NCBI GenBank assembly: GCA_035610365.1
Contig: CM069436.1
Span: forward strand, 60,713,505-60,777,504
Reading direction: 5' to 3'
Length of the DNA stretch: 64,000 bases
Source of the DNA: Aquatica leii
Taxonomy: Eukaryota > Arthropoda > Insecta > Coleoptera > Lampyridae
Made by a program: the position numbers and the translations under genes
The notes under the pieces: model-generated
The model's database searches: none
Seen by the model: only the letters and a program-made list of their open reading frames with translations
Told to the model about the DNA's origin: nothing
Shown: positions 46,901 through 56,799 of the stretch, in pieces
Layout of the letters: every line of letters begins with the position of its first letter
Position numbering within the stretch: position 1 is the stretch's first letter

Positions 46901-48070
46901 ATTTAAATGTTCACAAACCATCTGGTTTTTAAAAGATTCTAACTTTTCGACGTCATTTATGTTACTTTCGTTTGTACATGTAGATTGAAAACTGTGGACT
47001 AATTTTGTCTTTTTATTAACATGTTTGTTTGTAGTTACAGGGATACCTATTGACAAATAAAATTAATTAATTAAAGTTTTTATCGCCTACTCGATACTAA
47101 CAAAACACATAATAATTTTACGAAATGCTTTAAATAATGAAAAAAAGGAATAATATCAATTCGCTCAAGTATTAAAAATATTTCCCGTCACGACATGTTT
47201 TGCATGGTTGGCATCATCAAGTTTGTAACAATTTTGTATAATAAAATTTAATGTGTTTGAATTAAAACTGAGTTTTAAAAACTACAATTATGTATAAAAG
47301 TTTACTATGTAAAAGTAGAAATTTACTACTTTAAACGGTCTACTGATTATATTTATATGTGACTATAAAAATACACAAAAAGCGACATTCGGATGCTTAC
47401 TAGTGCTAATATTGCCAGTAGTTGCCAATCGTTTGGTTAAGCTTATTCACAAATTCGAATTCTTTTTTAAACTGATATGAAAATATGCAATAACACATAA
47501 TACTTATCCAAGGTCTACCTGGTTACTTAATTTGGATAAGACACGCGTTGTTGACGATATACTGAAGAAATTTTATTTTATCATACGTATTAATAATTAC
47601 AAAACATTAAAATTTGATTAAAGCAGGCGAAAAAACATAGATAACAAATCAAAAAAGTGTTTTTACTAGGTTATGCAATTTTGATTAAAGTAGGTACGTC
47701 GTCCTACGGCTTTGTATTTCAAAGAAAAATTTACAATCATTCAAAAATTCCGAACACAGTAAAATAAACAGATAGAAATTCAGCTTAATTTATAATACTT
47801 TTCTATTAAAAGTGTTGAATTAATTTTACATTTTATTTTGTATGCAAAAAACGTCATATACAAGTACCTGCAACATGGGAAAATGACTATTTTACAGTAG
47901 AAGAAAAATTTTAAAATAACATTCTAATAATTCAATCTACACTTTAAGAATTACAAAATTATACTTATCGTACTTTGTGAAACTTTATCTCTTGCTAGAG
48001 CAACCATTAAAGCTCCTCTGGTATTCATTTTAAAATCTATTATATGTACATCTACATTCACTTTCTGCAT
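43928..48070 (-). CDS. zinc-finger tyrosine recombinase, multi-exon
   Basis: Exons, minus strand: candidate first exon from ATG 48028 (or 48070) to 47974, then 47046-46571, 46193-46017 and 45952-43928. All junctions are GT-AG and in frame, giving 910 codons from 48028. The N-terminal part is acidic (DDSCADPDYAPSTDEEE). Exon 4 starts with a zinc finger (DFCMYCEK...FARHISTWH), followed by CKHC...RHTKKC. Numbering from Met 45898, the core has NRRRPAEVAQL (catalytic Arg350, RxxE), GKRGRG (Lys399), LLRKHLAT (Arg469, with Thr in the usual His position) and FMGHTLKTHCNVY (His495, Tyr504 nine residues on). These are the tyrosine-recombinase catalytic residues in order and spacing. A Myb/SANT-like C-terminus follows (LPWTDQQKQIIFKHF ... 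RKWTSIKAVVYN). Relatives of this domain order are, as I recall, annotated only as uncharacterised in fish and invertebrates. The three long exons have no stops. The first exon is the least certain. Confidence 0.8.
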
Positions 48071-48083
48071 TAAACTCAACACG

Positions 48084-48417
48084 TGGTTCAGAACGACCGT
48101 TGCAAGTTTATACAACGCGAGCGTGCAATGTAATTGTGCGCATGATTTAGGCTGTGGTTCATGATGGTTGTTATACAGATATACACGTTGAGGCGACGTC
48201 AGCGCCACGATTGTGCAAAGCGTAAAAGGAAGGAACTAAGATTGGAGATTCGTACAAAAATGAGCCACTTTAAAATTAGTTCTATAGACTTTAGAGGTTA
48301 TTAGCAAAACGTTTACATGGGTCCGCAATCCTGAACCATATATATGGCTCAGGATTGTTTGGTTGGTTCAGGATCAACCGCTCGCAAACATACGTTTGGT
48401 TCAGGATGGTACTAAAG
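48084..48417 (-). repeat. right cluster of CTGAACCA motifs with palindrome
   Basis: Minus-orientation copies TGGTTCAGAA at 48084-48093, TGGTTCAGGA at 48364-48373 and 48397-48406. A 30-bp near-perfect palindrome at 48327-48356 is made of one plus copy (TCCTGAACCA) and one minus copy (TGGCTCAGGA) around ta repeats. The cluster overlaps the likely promoter of the recombinase gene, so the protein could bind both its own ends and its promoter. Confidence 0.8.
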
Positions 48418-48419
48418 CG

Positions 48420-48421
<2 letters not shown>

Positions 48422-48472
<51 letters not shown>
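48422..48472. repeat. (TA)n microsatellite, about 25 units
   Basis: Pure TA run immediately outside the right terminal inverted repeat. The 64-codon frame across it is an artefact. Confidence 0.95.
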
Positions 48473-48475
<3 letters not shown>

Positions 48476-48479
48476 ATAA

Positions 48480-49735
48480 AAACACTTCTCAACCGTTAAT
48501 AAATATTTATTTTAAAAGAAAATAGTAATTTATAAAAAGCGTCAAAAGTAAGACATAGCATAACAAACGTTAATGCGACGTGAGGCCGATGAGGTGACGA
48601 TGAACCAATACAAAATAAAGAATTTCTTAATAAATTATTTTTGTAACTTGGTAGATTCCAACTGTTATCTGTTTATGTTGCAATTTTTAAATTTGATATA
48701 CCTAAATGGTAATAGCGGCGGCTTTCACGGCTGGAGTCTATAAGATCAGAACGTCTTCCGGGTTTGGACGGTGTAGATGTTGTAATTGATACTACCAACT
48801 TATCTAAATACTGATACCAATAGAACTTATGCGAGAATTGCAGTTTTTGCAGAATTTTGTGACAAACGTCACTTATTTGCCAATTGCTACCTTAAATTAC
48901 ATTGTAACATTTGTAACTAATAATTTACATAATTCTTATCCAAATATACTTAGGTGGTTTTACGAATTCTATTGACGATGTCAGTTTCCATAGCCACAGC
49001 GGAAACACCGTTTTACTATGGTTCAAGAACAATTGCAAAATCTTGTAATCATTTCAATCAAATCTGCTCTAATTCAAGAATTAGGGATTGAAATGTTAAT
49101 ACGACAATTTTCAAAAAATAAAACGTGTAAAGTCTAATAGTTTCGTTTAAAATGTTTTACAAATTTATAAGATTTAAAATTAATGTCTATTATTTTCAAA
49201 ATAATTTCACTCATTATATCTAACATCCTATGTTAATTCATTCTATTACAGATTTGATTATTCTGGTAATTATTCGTAGATATATAACGTAGTATATACA
49301 AAAGTATTTATTATATACTGTGGTTTCAACTCGAAAAATTCTAAGCTGAATATATGCAAGTCAGAAGTTAAAACAAACAAAATTCTACTGTTTTATAACA
49401 GGGTTTGATAATTTTTTGGCAAGAATGTTGAAGCGCGCTTTCTGTTTTTGCACGATGGCGCTCGACAAAGTTTAGCGCATCCCTGTAAGCATCACAGAAC
49501 GTCTCAGTATGTTTACAGTTTACAAAAGAAGATGGATAGATAAGGTTAATATTAATTATTTGATCGTTTATTATGCTAAAACATTACTTAAAAAGTAAAA
49601 CTAACAAAGATGTAGGTACTTTCTGCTCAAAAACTTGATAGAAAATTTAAGAACTTTAAAATTTAAAAGTATACAAATATTAGTTACAGAAAACATAAAA
49701 CTTTAATATGTTTAAAAAGCCTTTTAAAAATAAAA
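48480..49735. other. no gene recognised
   Basis: AT-rich. A cagggttt...atccctg pair (49401-49482) looks like a tiny repeat but has no target duplication. No coding similarity. Confidence 0.45.
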
Positions 49736-49739
49736 GTTT

Positions 49740-49958
49740 TTCGTCAACCGCCAAATATTGTTTACTTCGAGTACACTCGTACCGGTTCGTGAAAAAACTT
49801 CGGTTAAAATAAAATGGCAGCTATTGAAATCCTTTAACATTTTGTAGCTGTTGCTACATAAACGTTCGCGTACGTTAGTATCGGTGCAGAAAGAATTGAT
49901 TTTAGTGCGTATTGAATAACTTGAATCAACAATTTTCCGACCGGAATCGTAAATAAAG
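49740..49958 (+). promoter_or_regulatory. candidate non-coding first exon
   Basis: A CpG-richer tract ends in a strong donor (AAATAAAG, then GTACGT). It resembles the tract before the 24.8-kb gene. No coding exon that could belong to it is visible downstream in the window, so the assignment is weak. Confidence 0.25.
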
Positions 49959-49959
49959 G

Positions 49960-52760
49960 TACGTTGAACAAATTAAAATAAAAATTACGTCATTTTAATA
50001 GAAATTAAGGTATATTTTAAATATTTTCTTTTAATAATTTTCTCTGCAGTAAAGATGCATGTTGAATATACATTGCGCGTGCGCTAAACATTTAAGGGGG
50101 TATCGTATTTAGTGGTGGCAAATTTAATTTATTAATTTGTAACGATTTTAATGTGATTTGATAGCTACTTTGTGTGCGTGTAATTAATTACAAATGTGGT
50201 TAATTGATTGTAAGGCGAAATGAGACTTAGAAAATGTACTTACATTAAAATTAAAACTTTTTTATAAATTTATAAATTCGCTGGATTCATAAATAAAAAT
50301 TACGCTTTATTAATCTGACATTAAAAGTTCTTAAACTTTTGTTTTTGCATAATTAAATCATTCGTTTAAAACGATGTAGGCCAAATAGTGCAGTGGCGTA
50401 ACTTATGACCGAACGTCAGTGGCGTCCCACGTGCTTTCGATACCTCATAAAAAGTTGTAACATGTCGTAAGGTTCTATTTAAAAACTGCGTACGTGTAAA
50501 CATTGATAAAATTGGCATAAACGGAGGTTATTTAAGTGCTTTTAATTGGCATAATTGGGTACGCTTTATTATAATTACTTAATTCTATGTGTATTGTCTA
50601 CAGTTCCTTTCACGAAATGCATACGCTCCATAATAAATTTCTTATCATCATACTATTACACGATGACTTTTGATTACTTTTATTAAGTGCTTACGACATA
50701 ATTTTTATTACCGTTTATGTTTTACGTTCAGACGATACGGGTACTTTAACTCCAAATTCACAAATTTTTATTTGTCTACCAAACTTGGCAAAGTATGTGA
50801 CCTTTATGTTTATCATTATGTTTCCTCAAATGGTAATCAGGTTTTATTCTTCATAAGTTTTATTTATTACACTTTTGTAAAAATTCGTCACCTACAAACA
50901 CACTTCGCTGAACCTTTTTTGAATCTTACTAATAAACGTTTTTTTGGGCGCTACTCCTCTTCCCTATTATAAAAAAATAATCCCCTGAAAATTTCATCCA
51001 GTGCCGCCAAGTCTGAAAGTTTTGCACTAATATTTGCAAACCACACGTTTCAATTTAGTATACTGTTGTAGACTTAAGGGAAAATTTAATTTGAGAAATA
51101 AAATAAAGGCGAAAATGGCATTTTTGTAGTGGAAAGTACTATTTTCTAAATACTGTCTTTAAAAAGGCATCAAACCGATTATTATTAAATACATGTCTTA
51201 TTGATATGAAAATGCCAAATTTTGAAAATAGTGGTTATATTTGCAAATTGTGTTGACATTTTATTTTCCATTACTCTAATTTTGACAATTAAGTTGTCAC
51301 TTTTGTGTTTTTTAAATTATTACAAATACTTTTTTCAGTTTTTCATTATTACTTCTATTATGTTAGTAATCCACATTTACATCATTCACTGAAATTAATT
51401 TAATTTTTCTTGTTTATAGTATAAAACTTTCAAACAATAGTTGTATTTTCTGATAAAGTTGTCCAAATACTTTCAAAACAGCATAAAAATTATCTGTAAA
51501 ATTTTAATTAAAGCTGATAACCATTTAGTTAACCAGGATTGGCATTATATAGATAATTGTACTATTGCAGTAGTTTATTTCTATCAAAATTTTTGTCAGC
51601 AGTAAAAAACTGCAATTTAACTAATATAAAAGCTGTTTGAGTTGCAGACATTTAATTATTTTTGGTATCTCTCTATCGTAAGTTGACGTGCCATGAAAAA
51701 GAAATCAAAATTATTTTAACTTAACAATTGAAATTCAAATGTTGATGCCAAGATAAAATAAAAACGTCTTGTTAATTCAAACGTATTTACTTATAAAGGT
51801 ATAAATTTCGTATGAGATTTTAGGTTAACACAAACCTCATTATTTCAAAGTGTAAGTGTTACCAATTCAATAAAATACAAAACTTTCCCAATGTTGTTTT
51901 AAAATTAAAATTATACAAAATATATTAAAATTGAACCAAAATAGAGAAAATGTATAAAACACGTTATAGAATACGTTTCAATCTGTAACTTGTGTTTTAA
52001 TATACTATTCCATACTAAAATTTACATGTAAAGTAATTCTGTTCGTCAGTTTTGTAATCAAGTTGGCAGTCTAATTCAATTGTATTACAAAAAACTAGTT
52101 GGTTGCTTTAGAGTCTGGACTACTGCTGCATACTACTAGAAAAAAGATTATGCAATCTTTAGTCAGCACTTAGGTGGGAAATGAAATTACGTATAATCTT
52201 ATATTGGCTGCTTTTACAAATCTGTCACTAATGATAAGATTTATCTTTTTCTAATTTTTGATCACTCGGCAAGTTTCTAAAGTATGGGTTTTTTACCTAA
52301 TTTTTTGAATTCAAAATGTAAGTAAGTGATTTGTCTGAATTGCGTTACTAATTAAATAATTTTGTGATTGGTTCTGCAGTAAAGACTATCGATGGTCTCT
52401 TTTCCCATTAATGGAGGTAAAAATTACCATACCAATAAATTGTCTCATTGAAGTCGTAATTTAATTTTTTTTTAAATTTTGAATGTTCTGACGATATTGA
52501 ATAATAGATGATATGTTACTGTTTCGGTATTTGTGCTTTATCCCAAAACAGTCGTTTCTAGGATCACCTCGAGGATCACTTATCGCGCTCCTAACCATAG
52601 TCCGTTCAAGTACATTTTTCAAATCATCTTTTTGTTCTATGATTCGTTTTCCATTAATGGGCTTGTTTGCCTTTGTTCTTTTTACTAATCTGGGTGTGAC
52701 CATACTTTGTATACGCTTTTTCTAGTTTTTTCTTTGATTCTTAACAAAGTCGGATCTTAG
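49960..52760. other. no gene recognised
   Basis: AT-rich. Frames at 50670 (100 codons) and 52461-52725 (both strands) have no recognisable domain or homopolymer-free structure. This may be the intron of a gene starting near 49.9 kb. Confidence 0.4.
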
Positions 52761-52769
52761 ATATTACCT

Positions 52770-52893
52770 AACAATTTATTCAAATAAAAAAATTTTCTAA
52801 CATTAACAGTTTATTAGATATTTAATTTATAATTTAAAGTGAATTCCGTATATAATCCTAGGTTCGAATCCTGCCTGCGACGATTTTTTTTAG
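52770..52893 (+). repeat. repeat with tRNA 3'-end-like sequence, copy 1
   Basis: Shares aacaatttattcaaataaaa, ctaacattaacagtt and gatatttaattt blocks with copy 2 at 53221-53345. It ends in GGTTCGAATCCTGCC (a tRNA T-arm / B-box) followed by an acceptor-stem-like GCGACGA and a T run (pol III terminator-like). No A-box or 5' tRNA half is present. Confidence 0.65.
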
Positions 52894-52894
52894 A

Positions 52895-53220
52895 AAGAAA
52901 TTCTATACCGTGTAGGGAAAGCAAGATACGTAAAAAAATAACAATTTTACTCTATATTCTTTTGACTTGTCTATATACGGAGTGCTGCATCTAATTTAAA
53001 TTATCTTTGGATGTACATACGATAACTCTCGAACCAAAAGTCCTAGTAACTTGTAATTTGGTATGGCTTCTTAATTTTTTTCGATTTTATCTAAATATGG
53101 GTCTGATAAAGAAACAGGAAGTGGGTGTATCCACCATTTTTAATAGTTTTTCTTATATAATTTTGTACGTATGTAAATTCTTCAAATTAATTTTACAGTT
53201 TCTTATAGATCATTCTTCAT
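52895..53220. other. spacer between the two tRNA-like repeats
   Basis: The 71-codon frame at 53007 has no domain. No other feature. Confidence 0.4.
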
Positions 53221-53345
53221 AACAATTTATTCAAATAAAAAAAATTTCTAACATTAACAGTTAGATCAGATATTTAATTTGCAATTTAAAATGAATTCAT
53301 AAATTTAATATAGTTTCGAATCCTGCCGGTGCCGATTTTTTTTAG
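53221..53345 (+). repeat. repeat with tRNA 3'-end-like sequence, copy 2
   Basis: About 450 bp downstream of copy 1, in the same orientation. It ends GTTTCGAATCCTGCCGGTGCCGA and then eight T. The acceptor part differs from copy 1, so the two have diverged. Confidence 0.65.
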
Positions 53346-53349
53346 TGAT

Positions 53350-55230
53350 TTACTAAAGGGGTAAGTAATATCGAGGCGCACAAATATAAGGGTTAGTTGA
53401 TATGATCTTAATGAAATCGAGGAGAAAAATTTCAAAAAAATTATAGCATGCTAGGAAATCAATACAAACGTGTACATATCACTTCAAAATGGTTTTATAA
53501 CAACATAACCTTAAAAAAATATGTAAACATTTGTTCATCATTTCTTATAGGAAAGTCGTGTGGTGACCACACCAGTTTTTTTTATATGTAATTTGACTTC
53601 TTTGTAATAGATTCCCTCATCCTATATCCCAAGCTTTTAGGTTTTATATCTGCAAGTTTTACTTAGCCAAGCCCAAACGCCTTTGTCAAGCCTTGGATAC
53701 AAAGGTAGAGAGGGACATTACACTCAAATGATTTTTCCATTTACCTAATAATGAATACGATCCATTATATCTCATTGGCTTACAATAAAAAAAAGTAGAT
53801 TTGTATCTATTCTACAATACCTTGTAGGAGCCTGGTATCGTTTGAAAGCATTACATTAAAATGCCCGGTAATGTTTTGGATTCTTTCATGCATAGATACA
53901 GTTTATGTCTACAAAACAATAGTAATCTATTTGCCATAAATATAATTGATTTTTAACAGTAAACATATAAAACTTAAACAATGTCGTTTTACACATTAGT
54001 TGCAATGACACATAAAATTAAAACAATCCTAAATTAAAATGTTACAAAACTCAAATTTTAAATAACTAAATATACTCGAAATATCTCCAAACGTAATTAA
54101 ATCATCTGGTGTGACAAACCGTTGAATCGATATGAAAAAATTGTTTCATAATTCAATTTTTTTTTAAATTTTGACGGTATGGCATTTTGTTATCTTGAAT
54201 CATTGTTAATTACTTGTATTTTATGTAATTAATCCAAAGGTGCAAAGGACAAAGATTTTGCAGTAAAAATATTTTTTGTGATAAAATGTAACCATTTATT
54301 ATTTTGATCTTAACCGTTTCTGTGGTTATTGTTACTGTGGCTTTAAAGCATCCGTTTTAATGGTTTCTATGTTTACAGTTATGATTTGGTTGTGTTATAT
54401 GACTAAATTGACCATGCATTGTTGTGTATATGGAGTGTTAGTTAAAAGCTTTTTTTTATTTTGGAAAAGTATTTTTTTTTGTTGAGGTTTTTAATAATTA
54501 AAATTTTTTTACGGGTTTACTACGGTAATCGTAGTACTTGGCATCAATGCAATTTGTAGCGCACGGCATTATCTCGTATGTTTACATTTGCCTGATTTCT
54601 TATCTTTTTTGCTTTTTTGATTTACAAATACTATATAATTAATAACCATGTCAAATATGTTAAAGATTGTGCAGTAAAGTATTTTTGTTGGAGATTTTTT
54701 AGTATTACTGTGTATTTATCATTCAAAAAAGTTACTCGATTGTAAATATCAATATCTGCATAATAATACAGAGGTTTCAATATTTAAGCTTCATACTGTT
54801 TTACACTTACACTTTAATACTTATTCGTGAATTTTTTTTGTAAATGTTGCTTCTGTCACTGTATTTGCTGAGAAGTAGAAAACCATAAACTTAGATACTA
54901 CTCTTTGAGACTATAATAAAAACACAATCGCTGAACAAAACCGAAAATGCAACTTATTTTATTAACCGAAAAACAACTAGTTGTATATAATAAGAGGTTT
55001 TTAAAATGAATCAATATTCACGAACAAATAAGTACTTCTATACTGAAAACATTTTCATGAACCCTCGTATGCGGATAGAAAAGAATAATTACTTAAATGA
55101 GTTTCTGATATAATCTAGTCTGTTATATTGACAGTCTCGTAATATATAAATGATCCTAATCAGTTTTATTATGTTTACAGACAACTTATTATTCAGCAGC
55201 ATAAGCGAAATATTAGATTTATAATAGAAA
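53350..55230. other. no gene; one short palindrome
   Basis: AT-rich. GTGTGGTGACCACAC at 53558-53572 is a 7-bp-arm palindrome, with a run of T a few bases on. No coding similarity. Confidence 0.45.
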
Positions 55231-55235
55231 AAAGC

Positions 55236-55585
55236 TTACTAAAGTAATGGCAAGCTTAAATCAATTACACGTCAACAATAACAAAATGTATATGAACTTA
55301 ATTTTAAGTTAAATGTAGAAATTACTTTTTTTCAGCGGAGCGAATGATCTATTGATCGTTTAAATAGTAGTATTTTGATTTCAAAATTTGTATTACATGT
55401 ATAATTTAAAAAAAAACCTTACTAAAGTAATGGGAAGCTTCAATCCATTACGCGTCAACAATGACAAAATGTATATAAACCTAATTTTAATAATTTTAAG
55501 TTAGATGTAGAAATCACATATTTTTTTCGGAAAAGCAAATGATATATGTATCGTTTCAATAGCAAAAGTTTGATTCCAAAATTTG
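55236..55585 (+). repeat. tandem duplication, about 180-bp unit
   Basis: Two diverged direct copies, about 55238-55392 and 55420-55585, share cttactaaagtaatgg, cattac-cgtcaacaa, caaaatgtatat and the ttgat-tcaaaatttg end. Confidence 0.75.
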
Positions 55586-55624
55586 TCTAAACGTCAAATT
55601 CAACTTAGTTTTCAAAAGCTATAA

Positions 55625-55900
55625 AATATATTTTAATTCTCTTTTAAAATTATTTTGACAGTGGGAATTTTAATAATCGTTGAATCAAAAATTGAAAAGC
55701 AGCAAGCTATCGTTCGAATCATTTGCTATAAATCGTATGGTGTTGGTATCTTTGCGGTAAATATTAATATCTAATTAATTGTCCTTTCTGTCCATTAAAG
55801 TGTTCAGGAATGGCAACTTTCCATCTTTTTCTATTTTATGGCTAAACTTAATAGTTTCAAATTTAGAGTTTAAGACTTCAACGAATTCATGTTATCTATG
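55625..55900 (-). pseudogene. inverted Penelope fragment
   Basis: Inverted copy of 56030-56295, including the caaaaattgaaaagcagcaa, tggtatctttgcggtaaat and aggaatggcaactt blocks. Read on the minus strand it covers the same end of the reverse transcriptase as the plus copy, with stops. Confidence 0.7.
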
Positions 55901-56029
55901 GATAAATCATTCACGAGGGCAACAGCTTGTCCCCATTTATGCCTAATTTGTTTATGAGTATAATTTTAAACCAATCAAAAACAAAATTTAAATTACTTTC
56001 AAAAAAATTGCTGGTATCCGGACGACATG

Positions 56030-56745
56030 TTTGAGGTCATAAATACCAAGAATTTCTTGAAGTCTAAAATTCAAAATTTGAAACTATTAAATTCACTCAT
56101 GAAATATAAAAGATAGGAAGTTGCCATTCCTGGACACTTTAGTGACTAGAAAAAGGAATAAATTAAATATTGACATTTACCGCAAAGATACCAACAGCAT
56201 GCGATTTATAGCTTGCCACATAAAGTTGCTGCTTTTCAATTTTTGATTGAGTTTCCCATTGTCAAAAGATAATTTTAACAAAGAATTAAAATATATTAAA
56301 CATATTGCAACACGCAATGGATTTTCGGAATCAATAGTCAACAATATCATTAGCAAGCAGAAACATAAAATAAATAATAAAAATGTGACTACGTTACAAA
56401 ATATTTACAGTAAAAAAATCCATTATACCACATATACTAGGGGACATAAAAAATCTTCTCAAAATTTGATTAAAAAATAGTAACAACCACTAACAATGTG
56501 TGTTAAATCGTGAATATATAAAATTAGTTGCAAAGACTGTAACCAATGATATACAGGGCAAACCAGAAGACCCCTGAAAACCGGTTATAAAGAGTACTTA
56601 ACCCAGGCCAAGTATAAGAGAATAGATAAATCCAGTGTTGCCTTACATATCTTCGTAAATAGTTATAAAATAGAAGACATCAAATTAATTAAGAAAATAA
56701 ACAATAGAAAAGAACTAGATCCATATTAGGTTTTTCGGATTTGTT
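56030..56745 (+). pseudogene. Penelope-like element: RT end and GIY-YIG-like endonuclease
   Basis: Plus-strand frames give the end of a Penelope reverse transcriptase: LPFLDTLVTRKRNKLNIDIY (with one frame step), then IYRKDTN. The open frame at 56247-56480 contains NFNKELKYIKHIATRNGF and a TTLQNIYSKKIHYTTY linker. After a stop, KISCKDCNQ-YTGQTRRPLKTGYKEY and KSSVALHIF...INNRKELDPY follow. These match the GIY-YIG endonuclease module of Penelope-like elements, with the first Tyr block degraded and a stop before YTGQT. The element is 5'-truncated and forms a head-to-head pair with the 55.6-kb fragment, a common arrangement for this retroelement class. Confidence 0.85.
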
Positions 56746-56799
56746 CAACTTAGTTGAAAATCATTGAGGCGTAACGAAGTGGCACATAATATTAATATA

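Larger units (their letters stand above)
43286..48420 (-). mobile_element. putative new element: zinc-finger tyrosine recombinase with terminal inverted repeats
   Basis: A 26-bp left end (43289-43314) and right end (48392-48417) match at 19 of 26 positions in inverted orientation. Both carry a ctgaacca core and both abut (TA)n microsatellites. Between them is a single minus-strand gene for a tyrosine recombinase. Clusters of the 10-bp motif TCCTGAACCA (variants TTCTGAACCA) sit inside each end, mostly in opposite orientations. Classical Cryptons use a tyrosine recombinase but lack terminal inverted repeats, so this arrangement would be unusual. The alternative is a domesticated host gene that happens to be flanked by repeats. 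Confidence 0.6.

Noticed and set aside
48291-48485. 64-codon frame with an Ile-Tyr repeat
   Set aside because: Translation of the TA microsatellite.
49401-49482. cagggttt ... atccctg pair as a tiny hAT MITE
   Set aside because: Only five matching end bases and no target duplication.
52861-52893. tRNA gene
   Set aside because: Only the T-arm and an acceptor-like end are present. There is no D-arm, anticodon arm or A-box.
53558-53580. Palindrome plus T run as a bacterial-type terminator
   Set aside because: The DNA is eukaryotic and no small RNA gene is evident upstream.
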